This document shows positions 1 through 10,444 of a stretch of DNA of 64,000 nucleotides, piece by piece. The DNA comes from Cunninghamia lanceolata. Lineage: Eukaryota > Streptophyta > Pinopsida > Cupressales > Cupressaceae. The stretch lies in contig BSBN01000233.1 in NCBI GenBank assembly GCA_027924645.1, positions 11,426,501 through 11,490,500 of the forward strand, written 5' to 3'. Made by a program: the position numbers and the translations under genes. Numbering within the stretch: position 1 is the stretch's first letter; every line of letters starts with the position of its first letter. The notes under the pieces were generated by a model, which did no database searches, was not told the DNA's origin, and was given only the letters and a program-made list of their open reading frames with translations.

Positions 1-1171
1 TTATCTCAGGTTCTCTGAGTTCCACATGAATTTTCACACTCAGTTCCTCAAATGTTCCGAACCTTTCTGCCTTTGGATCTTTAGGCTGACTTAGCATGTG
101 TTGAACATGCAGCTCCACTATCTGTTCATCTACTTCATACCCCATGGGCATGATCCACATAGTTCTTGGTTCTACTGCCTCCATTAGACACTGATCTGTT
201 TCTACCATGAAGCATACTATGTCTTTGTACTTTTCAACAAGGGATTGGGGTATTCTTTCTCTTGCATGCATCATGCTTTGGAAGTTCTTGAAATATCCCC
301 ATAGAGCTGTATTTCTTGCTTTAGCATCCCCAAGTCCATGCAAATAGTCTCTGATTTGGATGGCAACCGGTCTGTGATTCTACCATATCCATCCACTAGA
401 TCCAGGAAGCTCATTCATGTAGCAAAAGAAGAGACAAAGGATCAGATTGCCATACTTGAAGGAGTTTTTCTTGTCCTTCTTAATCTTCTGCAGATTTTCA
501 AAAAGTTGGTTTACAAGAAGCTCACACAAGTCATAGTCTGCATTCTCCTTTAACATTTGATAAGCTGTGTAGATTGCAGTTCCCGGTACTGAATTTTCCC
601 TACTGGAGTGATAGATTTTGTAACCAATTATCATAGATGCAAATTTGACATCCGGTTCAGTGATGTCATCAATTGTCATAGCTCTCTTGTCAAACTTGGA
701 TCCGGTTGCATCACTAACTGTCTGATTTTTGACAGACTTGAGAATAGGTAATCCACTGGATGAGTGCAGACCGGTTACAGCCCTAATTGCATCTTTGGTA
801 ATCTTGAAGGGCTTGTTCAACCATAGGAAGTTGTCATGTACTCTACTTAGTACATACCAGACCCATTCATCTTCTTCAAAACAGGGGAAATGAATGCATT
901 GTGCAAAGTGTTTGTCCCGGATGGCTTTGTACTGAGGTTTGATCTCGAAGGAGTCATCTATCAATTGTTTGTGATAGATATCCATCAGTTTTGATTCTCC
1001 AAAGTCTTCAAAATTCACATGGATGTAAACCCTAATGTCTTCCGTATGCAATACACCATGTGGAACACTAGAGAAGGCTCCTAGTGGATCTACCTCCAAG
1101 GATTTGTAAGGATGTTTCTTGAATGTGGGACGAGGTCTATCAGAGATCTTAACTATATTCGAAGTAGCCAT
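1..1171 (-). pseudogene. E1 second ORF, unrecognised retrotransposon protein (5' part)
   Basis: From the ATG at 1171 the frame is open for 263 codons to a stop at 380-382, then stays open in the same frame to base 1, so one nonsense codon splits a protein of at least 390 residues. It has no RT, protease or integrase motif. A segment around residues 125-145 (KPFKITKDAIRAVTG) has the look of the large extra ORFs in plant transposons. The part near base 100-200 (MWIMPMGYEVDEQIVELH) faintly resembles the E6 and E9 proteins (SLMLPRYPTDKVILIEMA). Function unknown. Confidence 0.55.
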
Positions 1172-1738
1172 TTTTCAAAGATTTGCAGGGAGATATTGAA
1201 AACAAAAAATACCTTATGCACCTTCGGTTATTTGGATTGATTTATGTATGTAGTAGCTTCTGTAAGTGATCTTCAGTGAACTTGATGAATTTTGTCGCAG
1301 AGCTCCGCTTTTCGCTTCTTCTTGGGTGTGGAATGATCAAATGATTATTGAGAAATCCATTATATCATTTCGCAAACCCTAATATCTGTTTGCAATAAAT
1401 GCTCCACCTATATTGTTCCGGTTTGCCTTATCCGGATAGCTTGGAGTATCCCGGATCAGTTCTGATCTATGAACATCATGCGGATCTTTCAATCATGAAT
1501 AAATCGAGATGACACATTACAAGAACATCCCAAACATTCTGTCCAGTCCGCAGAGCAAAATAATGTACTTCCGGATCTCTCCAGACCCTTTTGTAGTCCT
1601 CTGTCATTCCGGAGCATCTCCCGGAATAGGTCTTACTTGATCGATCACAACTTCTTTGCATCTTCATGCGGACCTCTGAAATCTTGTTTGGATCATCTCA
1701 GGACTTATATATTCAAACCCTTTACTCCGCATCTTGTA
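1172..1738 (-). other. E1 inter-ORF spacer
   Basis: This stretch separates the two E1 reading frames. The only frame of note is a 63-codon minus-strand ORF at 1476-1667 with no recognisable motif. I see no protease or other domain here. Confidence 0.5.
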
Positions 1739-2992
1739 TCACATCCAGCACCACTTGATTGGCTGGGGGAACAAGATTTTCTTTGAGTCTCCCCCTGAGC
1801 CAGAGCTCACTTTTGAATTTTCAGAAGAAATATCAGCACCAGAGTCTGGTGCGGATCCAACCTCTACATTCTCTGAACTTTTCTTCACCCAAATCTTGTT
1901 CATCTGATTCCTAACTTCATCCGCATTCATCTTTTGTTTACCCTTGTCTTGATTCTGATTATACACCAGACCTCTTTTGTCCTGATTCTTGCTTCTGCAG
2001 ACTTTAGCATTATGACCAGACCTATTACAGATTTGGCAAATAACATTTCTTTGCATATTTGACTGATAACCTCTTGATCTGCATTGATTAGCCATATGAC
2101 CTACTCTATTGCATGTAAAACATCTACCATTGAATGATTTGTTTACTTGCATTATTCTACATTCATGAGACTTGTGTCCATACCTTTTGCAGTTAAAGCA
2201 CTATCCGGAGAAGGATGGATTAGTTTGATTCATCCTTTTTCTGCACTGATTAGCTTTGTGACCAAAGTGATTGCAGCTGTGGCAGTATCCATTGAAAGAT
2301 GGATATCTTTGAGCATTGGGCTGTCTTACCGGAGGTCTTCTAGGCCTATTCCTTGGATTTTGTGATCCAAAATTCTTTTGACCGGATCTGGAGCTTTCTC
2401 CTTTCTCATATCCCAAACCATACTTGTCATCTGTCCTCTTTTGACTTCCAAGAAGTACTTCAAGTTGGGCAGAACTTATCTTGAATTTTTCTTTATATTC
2501 ATTTGCTGTTTGAAGATCTCTTTTGAGAGAGACAATTTGATCCTCAAGTTTTTCTTCATTATCTTTGGCATCTTCAAGATCAGATTCAAGATGTCTGATA
2601 ATCCTGTCCATCTGGTGGCATTCTTCTGATTTCTCTTTAAGAGATTGTCTTAGATTGTCTTCAGCTTTTCTTTTTTCTTCAATCTCTTGAGTAAACTTTA
2701 TAGTTCCTGATTCCATTTCATGTCTTAACATAATGACTTCTTTTGATAACTTTTCACATAACTTGGTTTTCTCAGTCAATTCTTCATTTGTATTGCTTTC
2801 TTCACTTTGTCTTGCGAACTGTTGGAGCAGCTCCTTTCTCTTTTTCATAGAGAGACTTAATTTGTCTTTTAATTCTCTCATGAATTCATCAGCCTGTTTG
2901 AGTCTTTCCTTTAATTCATTGACTTCAGAATTTGACTGTTCAAGATCCTCAAGGGCAGTCTTGAGTTGCTCCCTTAAACCATATGCATCCAT
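1739..2992 (-). pseudogene. E1 gag-like protein: coiled coil plus four CCHC zinc knuckles
   Basis: The ATG at 2992 sits where E4 has its gag ATG; an in-frame stop lies about ten codons upstream. Residues 1 to about 190 are charged heptad-like coiled coil (EELTEKTKLCEKLSKEV). A basic stretch (NRPRRPPVRQP) and four CCHC knuckles follow: CHSCNHFGHKANQC, CFNCKRYGHKSHEC, CFTCNRVGHMANQC and CQICNRSGHNAKVC. A TAG at 2201-2203 falls exactly between knuckles one and two; the frame is otherwise open to 1739. Zinc knuckles of this kind bind genomic RNA during packaging. The usual copia gag core is absent, so this may be a shortened or specialised gag. Confidence 0.75.
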
Positions 2993-3043
2993 TTGAACTC
3001 CCAGATCTTCCTCAAGCTGTTAGGCTCTATTAGGAGGAACCTT

Positions 3044-3055
3044 GCTCTAATACCA
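3044..3055 (-). other. E1 primer-binding site (tRNA-iMet type)
   Basis: On the minus strand the bases read TGGTATTAGAGC, two bases after the LTR end. Eleven of twelve match the complement of the plant initiator tRNA-Met 3' end (TGGTATCAGAGC). Confidence 0.85.
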
Positions 3056-3057
3056 AT

Positions 3058-4149
3058 TGTTGATAACTGAGAGGGGGGGGGTGAATCAGTTATCCTAATT
3101 ATTTCTTCTTTTGAACTTTCTTATTAATCAAAGCAGAATTGAATCAAACAAACAAACATTACCATGAAATGAGAAACACATGACACAGTATTTTTGACGT
3201 GGAAACCTGGTTAAGGGAGAAAACCACGGGGTGATTAACCCAAAGATTATTCTCTATTAGAAGAATAAGGAATTACAAAATGGCACTTGCCAATTAGGGC
3301 TCACTGCCCGAGCACACTGCTCACAAAGAGGCCCACTACCTACAAGGAGACACACTGTCTACAAAGTCATAAGAATCAAAGTCTTGAACTGATTGGAAGC
3401 ATCTACATATGCTGGAGTTCAGTTCCGGTTAGGCTCAGTACACTGATCTGTTGCACTTCATCTTTCCTCTGTTCTTTATTCTGCTATCTTTTCACATACC
3501 GGATCTTTCTTACTGCTTCTGCTCTGCTCTATATTTATTCGCATACACCTTCACACCATTACTCTTTTCACAACTAAATCCATCCTCTCTATATATCCGC
3601 ACTAGTGATTTCATTATCTTTCTAGTCGGCACCCGGAATAATCTATCTTCTCACAAACTATGTTCTGTCGGCTGAATCCTTGCATATCAAGTAATGCGGA
3701 TCAAGCATATACTTGTAGATATCATTAATCATGTCGGCCAAACATGATTCATGCCTACACAACCTTTACCATCAACAGTAACACATCCGGAAAATAGTCT
3801 GATACTCTGTCAGTCAGTTCTTCCTCTATTCTCACTGTCTCTCAGGAATCCGGTACTCAACTATTCATATCTTTTTCTTTGTTCATCACCGGAGGCTAAA
3901 TCCTTGGAATATACTACTCAAGGTAGTCCTCTTGACTTCCCCAAATCTGCACTGCACCAAGACACTTCCTCTGAGAGATCCGGACCAATCTGTCGGACCT
4001 TGCCACATGCTCTGTTCTTGTTCACCGGGCCACAACAATCTTCATTCTGACTTCCGGTAGAGACACACCATGACTTGCGGATATGTGGGATGACCTTTGT
4101 TGCCATCAATGACAACAACCATGAATCCATATAGTGTCTCTTGCCAACA
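3058..4149 (-). repeat. E1 5' LTR
   Basis: On the minus strand it starts TGTTGGCAAGAG and ends CAGTTATCAACA, a TG...CA pair. The C-run just before the 3' end (plus strand 3071-3081, a G-run) and the CTCAGTTATC end resemble the end of the E4 LTRs. A TATA-like stretch (AATAAATATAGAG) lies near 3528-3540. Its partner LTR lies outside the window, so no divergence can be measured. Confidence 0.8.
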
Positions 4150-4266
4150 ATTATACCACCTAGTCAACCAATTCAAACTTCAAACATCATCATACCATTT
4201 AGTTAGCCAATGCAAACCTCAAATATCATTATACTGCCTAGTCAACCCATTCAAACCCCAAATGTC
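4150..4266 (+). repeat. three tandem 39-bp units in E2 gag
   Basis: Units at 4150-4188, 4189-4227 and 4228-4266 each encode a variant of the 13-residue motif IIPPSQPIQTSNI. The array starts exactly at the E1 boundary, so further units may have been cut off. Confidence 0.85.
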
Positions 4267-4729
4267 ACACCTAATCCAAACATGACCCTCATGGATCAAC
4301 CTATCATATCAAATGCACATTCTAATATCTCATATGTTGATCAACTACTTTCCCTTGGACAACAACCACCTTATGTCACTATGCCACCCATCTCCCAAAT
4401 TCCATTAATTTCCACACAACCCCCATCCTATACCAACACCTCCTTTGGCTCACATGCGATACCTACCTACACCATTAATCCAATGCCAAATTCATACATC
4501 CCCCTCCACCTAGTAGTCATGTGTAGAACACTTTTAGCCAACCGCAACACACGTATGTCCCATCATACAATTGAGCACAACAATATCTTTTGAACCAACA
4601 ATCAACTTATCAAATCCCACCACCAGGCCATCAAGATCCTCTACAACAACAACAATCCACTCTAGCTGATTATGTGGAACAATTATACTACCAAATGGAA
4701 CAAAAGATGGAAGACATGAACATGGGCCA
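4150..4729 (+). pseudogene. E2 gag, N-terminal Pro/Gln-rich part
   Basis: The reading frame encodes a low-complexity, P/Q/S/T-rich segment (QLLSLGQQPPYVTMPPISQI) that starts with three 13-residue repeats. After a frameshift near 4490 it continues into a short helical stretch ending YYQMEQKMEDMNMG at the E3 junction. Such disordered heads precede the gag core in Tat-type elements. E1 cuts it on the left and E3 on the right; the gag core resumes at 13842. Confidence 0.65.
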
Positions 4730-5562
4730 TGTATACTAAAAATGTGGATTAGCTGAAATGATGAAACAAATACATGCATTACCCAAAACCAAATCCTCAA
4801 TATACCTTGAATGATATGTGCAAGATGATGGCTTGATTGATCCCTATAAGATGATGAATGCAAGATGGATGCAAAAGAGATGTAAGAGGAGATTGATGGA
4901 TTGAATGGATGGTTGAATATTGTTTGCTCAGGATTTTGGTAGCATAACAGTACTCAAGAGGCTCATCTTATTGTAAATGGCTTAGAGGAGGCTAGGTTTA
5001 TAGGAAATACCTAGTTTGAATGGATGGACAAGATCAATTAGGGTTTAGAAGACATGGATGGCTAGGATTAATTAGGTTTCCTTGAACATCAAGAAATTGT
5101 AGTCATGTGACAAGTGTACAAAGAAAAATAGGGCTCATGTGTGATCGTGTACACAAGTACTAAAATTAGGTCCCATTAGTTGAGACAAATAGGAAAGTGG
5201 ACAAGTGTTGTCATGTGACGAAAGGTGAGGTTAAATAATTCAAATATTTAATTTGAATTATGTGATACATGTGACTAGGTGCAATTAATTAAATAAATGG
5301 GATTTATTTAATTAATTGGGAATGTGATCAAGTGGGATTAATTAAATAAAATGGGTTTATTTAATTAATCAAGAAGGTGATTAAGTTGGACAAATGGGAT
5401 TTATTTAATTAATTGGCTAAGTGATTATGATAGGATTAGGCGTGGGGTAATGTGGGATTTGTGAGTGGGATGAGGTTGGATGACCTAGGACCTAGGGAAA
5501 AACACACAAGGTCATGTCGACAAGGTGTTATGTCGAGACATGGACATTTTTTAGTGTCTACA
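4730..5562 (-). repeat. E3 3' LTR
   Basis: It begins TGTATACTAAAA and ends GTGTCTACA on the plus strand. At about 5280-5420 it holds three W-rich inverted units of the type TTAATTAAATAAA...TTTATTTAATTAA; the other LTR has one, which accounts for most of the 82-bp length difference. Confidence 0.9.
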
Positions 5563-5577
5563 TTTTGCCCCTCTTTG
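5563..5577 (-). other. E3 polypurine tract
   Basis: The minus strand reads CAAAGAGGGGCAAAA directly before the 3' LTR. The same 15 bases precede the E2 LTR at 45249-45263. This is the usual site of plus-strand priming. Confidence 0.8.
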
Positions 5578-8398
5578 AGATGATGTTGCAAAATGATAAG
5601 ATTTATGTCGAGTAACATCATTTCAAAGAAGTTAAGGAAACATATATAGAAAAGGATAGGATGATGATGCCCCCTTGAGAGGATAGGTGGGTTAGACAAA
5701 CACGGGTATTCTCTCGAAATGAAAGGAATGGCAAAAGGAAGAAAGGTAAGGGAATGGATAGAAGAAAGGGAAAGATGTGTTATGTTGCAATGAAAGTGAG
5801 AAACCATGATGTTTGATTTAACACTAGACGTTATGCACCAGGGTATAAGGACCAAGGTGACGATGTGTCTCATGCCCCAGTGTAATACAACCTTGTCTAG
5901 ATATAAGATATGAATATTAGCTAGGTTGGATTTAGATGTGATACAAATGCAAGTTGAAAATGATAACACGCATAAGCAAGCATGTCCAAATGATTCAGAA
6001 AACAAACAAGGTATTGCCCCTGTCATACTGTAAACCAATGATTAAGTGATTGATTGATGATAGTGTTGTCATTGCAAGGAACAATATATCCCTAGATCAA
6101 CACAAGGATGTGGGAACGATATATCCCATTGTTGATGATGATGTTTTGATTGATTGATTTACTTTACGACAAGACTAAGATCAAGACCATTGATGTGATT
6201 GCATAATTTGACAAGCTTAATTAACTTGATCGGTATGGATAAATGATGACTTGCATTTGGATTATTGCTTGGAATGATTTGATTGGAAGAGGTGATGTGA
6301 TTTGAAAGATTGAAGAATTAGATTGATTGAAAGAAATGTTATGAAAGATTGATGAATTGATGAAGATAGATGATAGAAGAATGATAAAAGAAGAAAGATG
6401 AATATCTTTTGTGCCTAAATCTGGGAACTTCCTTTGTATCCCAGATAGCCTACATACCCTATATCCATGAGATCAAGGCACTTAACGATAAAGATGAGAT
6501 GTAATTCTGATTTGTGTTTTATTGATGGGATGATATGGATTGGATTGATCAAGTTATGGATTGATTAGGATTGATTGAATGATGTTATTTGATTCACTTT
6601 TGATTATTGGATGATTGATAGATTGGCTTGATTTTATAATGTGATTGGACTTGTTTTGATGGATTTGATGTGATGGATTGTTTGATAGATGATTGAGCCT
6701 GGACTTTTTTGTTGGATATTTGATTTTTTTTGTCTTTTTGGGAATATTTGACTTTTTTTGGGTTTTTGAAATGTTTTTCAATGTCAGTGGATTTACAATT
6801 TGGGTAGCCTTTGTACTAGATACCAATGACAAGGGGAAAAAACCAAGTCTAGGTGCAAGGATGGATGAATGGGATTGGATGGATAAAAGGATGGGTGATA
6901 GTAAATAGGACGGAAGGGTCATGATAGGTGGGTAGATAAGAGGATAGGCCATAGTGGAAAGGAAAGCTCATGATAAATGGATGGATACAAGGATAGGATA
7001 TAGTGGATAGATGTAGGCTACATAAGGGAGTTAGATTTGATCTCCAAAGGCTATGTTGCATAGAAATAACATGCCCCAATCGAGGTAGTAGACTTAGAAT
7101 TTTTCTTAAGGCAAGAGGATGATAGGATTTGACATGACAAAGCTTATGACTTGGATGATAGGGTTCATTTGGAAAGGATGAGGTATGTGAAGGGATATCA
7201 AAACACTTGTCAACAATTGCCCCAATCTATGTCAAGATCAAAAGAGGAAGGGAGGATGAATGGATGCAATGTGATAGGTATGTATATGGAAATGGTATGA
7301 TAGTTTGGAAAAGGATGAGACAAGGTGTCCCCAAGTGTAAGTGACATAGAAGATCAACCTACACATGATGCCTATTTACCAAGTTTTCATCATGGTACTT
7401 ATCCAAGGCACCTGTTTACCAAGTTTTCACCGTTTGACGAAGGGATTTCTCTTTACTTTTTTAATTTTTAATTTTTTAATTTTTAATTTTTTAATTTTTT
7501 ATTTTTCTTTTTTGACTTTTTTTCTTTTTTTGTGACTATTTTGACTTTTGAATAGGAAAACTAGGGATATGGATGGGTGGGACTCAAGTGTTTAGTTCCA
7601 TGTAATGTGATATTCCCATTAGAGAAGGATGTTGGTAGGGTGATTGCATGAAAGTGAGATGGATAAGGTAGATAGTGGATTATGGAGGGATTGAAAGTGG
7701 ATTATGATGTGGATTATGTAGGGGTGAAAGTGGATTATCATGTGGATTATAATGGACTTATGCAAAAGCACGGACCATAAGAAGGTGATGGGGGGAATAT
7801 GTAGGATAATGAGTGAATGATGGAGTGATGGAGGTATGGAAAGGAATCATGGCCAACAGCTGCACACACCATGTTAAACATGGAATCTTTTGATTGGATG
7901 GTGGTGTAGGAAGAAATGATGATGTTATCTTAGGAGATGGATGATTTAGGACTTTTAGAACCCACATGGACTGAGTATTTTTCTAAGTTTTGCTTTTCAT
8001 GTGGGATGTTTGAAATGTTTGAATGGAATGGAATTTTTGAATGGAGGGGGATGGTTGGGATTTTTGAGAGGTGGATGCCTCATTTGACTTGATTGATTTT
8101 TGTTTAGGGACCCATATCATTTTAGTTCTTGAATTTGCTTTTGGAGGTATGGGCTAGGATGGATTTTTTAATGTACCTTGCTTTAAATTTTTGGATTGAT
8201 TTCCTGACGCATTAGGACCCTTAGGATTTTTTGGCTTTTTGAATGGAGGCATCCAAGTGTGTATTTTTGAATCCCATGTGGTGGATGAAATGATTGGAAG
8301 CTCTGGGTATATACAATGCATGCATTTGTTGGTCACGATTATGAATGATTGGGTAAGGGGGTGTTGGTAGCAATGGTGACAAAGTGGAAAGAGGGATA
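5578..8398 (-). other. E3 3' tail, non-coding
   Basis: I see no convincing gene. On the plus strand the tail holds GATT/GATG-rich simple repeats (about 6120-6700), a T-rich stretch with TTTTTAATTTTT repeats (7450-7560) and scattered short frames that look like translated low-complexity DNA. The segments 5830-6120 and 6400-6490 have counterparts, in reverse orientation, in the E2 tail (near 40610 and 41560) and the E8 tail (46420-47060). Confidence 0.6.
6405..6485 (-). ncRNA. Tat-tail hairpin element, E3 copy
   Basis: Outer stem GTGCC/GGCAC at 6411-6415 and 6477-6481. Inner stem ATCTGGGA/TCCCAGAT at 6419-6426 and 6439-6446, eight perfect pairs. The minus strand carries the conserved segment GGGTATGTAGGC. 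It is the longest of four related copies; function unknown. Confidence 0.55.
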
Positions 8399-9502
8399 TT
8401 AGGAGTTGGAAGGAGTGGAGGTAAAGTGGAAGGTGGAAGATGAATGGTCACATGCTTTTGACATTTGGAGTTTATGATGGAAGGAAGTGGATTTAGGAAG
8501 TGTGGAGGAAGTACCAAAATTATTAGATTGTTGACCTTGGGGTGTGTATCCAAGGCCAAATGAGCGAGGAGGGACCTTGACATGGATTGGCTCCAAAATG
8601 CCTTGTTCATGTAGGCCTAAACCTTTGCCTTGGTAGTTCATGTTTTGGAGCATGCGATTGACTATAGGAATAGGTGTAGTTTGGACACTAGACTTGAGTT
8701 GATTATTGGATGGAGAAGGTAAAGTGGATAATGGTTGTTGTTGTCCTAGGGAAGAACATTCATGGCTTAAGGTGGTAAGACCAAGGGGATATGATGGTAG
8801 ACTTGAGGTGGGATTGGAAGTGGATGTGGATGTGGAAAGATAATTAGGATCTTTCATATGTTCATTGGGATCCAAATTATTTGTTCAATCTTCTATGTTT
8901 GCCTTAGAGGCACATGTCTCATCATGACAAGTGGAAGGTGTATGATTATAGATGGGGCTAGATGGTAGATTACTAGGAGAAATTTGGATGTTTTGCTCAT
9001 GGATTATAGGATTATGGATAGGATCAAGGTGCTCATGGATAGCATCTTCATAGGTATTAGCTTGATCATAAAGAAGGTAAATGTTATGGATAGGTTGAAT
9101 TTGGATGATTTGATCTTGATTAGATTTAGGGGCTATTGTTTCTTCATGCTTAGGATCATGCTCTTGACATAACTCTTGGTTTTCTTGAATGGAAGTGGAA
9201 GGCTCTTTAATAAGCTTGATAGCTTGTAGATCAAATGATGGGGTTAGAAGACTAGACAAAGTGTTTAAGGACTCATGGGGAGGCTCAAGAATAGGTGTTT
9301 GATGACATGACAATGTTTTATTCCTTGCTAGTAGCCATTGGATCACATCCTTTGTAAAGTTATGGGTGAATGGGCAATATAGTGGATGGATGATAATAAT
9401 GGAAGTTGAAGGCTTAGGATTAGGATTTGTTGGATGGATAATGGGATTAGGATTTGGGCTAGATGGAAAGATAATGGAATTAGAGGGATTAGTTTTATCC
9501 AA
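8399..9502 (-). pseudogene. E3 spacer and G-patch protein
   Basis: Two frames (9502-8885 and 8875-8399) are separated by one stop. The first is 205 codons of low-complexity P/S/T/N/I-rich sequence with no motif I recognise. The second contains a G-patch-like core (MNYQGKGLGLHEQGILEPI) followed by a second Gly-rich piece (SFGLGYTPQGQ). G-patches are small RNA-binding modules found between protease and RT in Tat-type gypsy elements. E2 has the same module at 35660. In E3 it stands alone, because the protease before it and the pol after it are gone. Confidence 0.6.
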
Positions 9503-9547
9503 GACAATCTTACCACAATCTTCTAGGTTCTTGACTAATAGTTGAAA

Positions 9548-10444
9548 TCAAACACAAGTGGATATATTATGGCCCCTATACCTATGGTATGCACAATATG
9601 CATCATCTTTATACCATCTAGGTTTAAACATAGATGAAGAATATGCTCTGAATAGGTATAGCTCAATCAAATTTGCTTGGACCAATTTCTCTAAATGTAT
9701 CTCCATGGAGCCTTTTAATGAAGGATTAGTGGAACATGGGGATGAAGGTGATGAAGGCGATGAAGGGCTTGATAAAGGTGTTGGGATAGGACTATTTGGC
9801 TTATGTGTTGGCATATGATTGGATGGTGAAGGTGACTCAAAGAAGGCAATTGCTAGGTTGGTTTCTCCCTTGTCAAAATATTTTAGGTCTTGCATAAGAT
9901 AACTTAAGTCTATCAATGATGTTTGTTGCAAAAGTGAACTTGGGCTTGCTTTGTTCATGTACATAGGGCTGTTTGGACTTACATTTTGTTCTTGTAAGGA
10001 CATTTTATTTCCATGTGGATAGGTTTGGTGATGAGGTGGCATGATAGGATTTGTAGGTGAAAGGTTTTATGAGGTGGATTGTTGTGGGCATTGGTTGATT
10101 TTGGAAGTTTGTTGAGAAAGTAATTGTGATATGAAGGAAATGGAGTTAGGATCATTGGATGGTATGCTTATGAAAGCACTTGTGTTTGTGGTGTTGTTAG
10201 GAATAGCGAGGGTGATTTGTGGTATGGATGTGGCAGCATTAGTGTTTGGATTATGTCCTTGTTGGGCTTGTGATTGAATGTGGGATCATTGATATTGGCC
10301 TAGGACTTGTTGTTGTGGGAATCATTGATGTTGTGGTGACACAGGGTCTTCTTCCTTTATATATAACCACCTAAGTTGATCAAGCATTATTTTTGTGCCA
10401 TAAGGATCATTCTCATAGGTTTTGTTTAGAAATGCCATGTCCAT
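9548..10444 (-). pseudogene. E3 gag remnant: disordered head and zinc knuckle
   Basis: From an ATG at 10444 the frame reads a head (LNKTYENDPYGTKIMLDQL), a Q/N/P-rich linker with stops, then an open 164-codon part from 10042. This ends in WYKDDAYCAYHRYRGHNIST followed by Cys, the knuckle typical of Tat-type gag. The conserved retrotransposon gag core seen in E2 at about 13990-14450 is missing, so capsid assembly from this product alone is unlikely. Confidence 0.65.

Larger units (their letters stand above)
1..4149 (-). mobile_element. E1: partial Ty1/copia-like LTR retrotransposon
   Basis: The element reads right to left: 5' LTR (4149 to 3058), primer-binding site, a gag-like ORF with zinc knuckles, then a second ORF that leaves the window at base 1. 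The rest of the element and its 3' LTR lie outside. The leader after the primer site, including a TTGAGGA...GATCT stretch before the first ATG, matches the leader of E4, which places both in one copia-like group. E1 abuts E2 gag sequence at 4150, so it was probably inserted into E2. The target duplication cannot be tested because the other end is missing. Confidence 0.85.

Noticed and set aside
3071..3081. G-run as a regulatory G-quadruplex
   Set aside because: It is the C-run found near the end of this type of copia LTR; a single run cannot form a quadruplex.
5436..6038. 200-codon minus-strand frame in the E3 LTR and tail
   Set aside because: It crosses the LTR boundary and polypurine tract and has no motif; chance frame.
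6554..6952. 132-codon minus-strand frame
   Set aside because: Translated simple repeat (Ser/Ile/Asn/His-rich), no domain.
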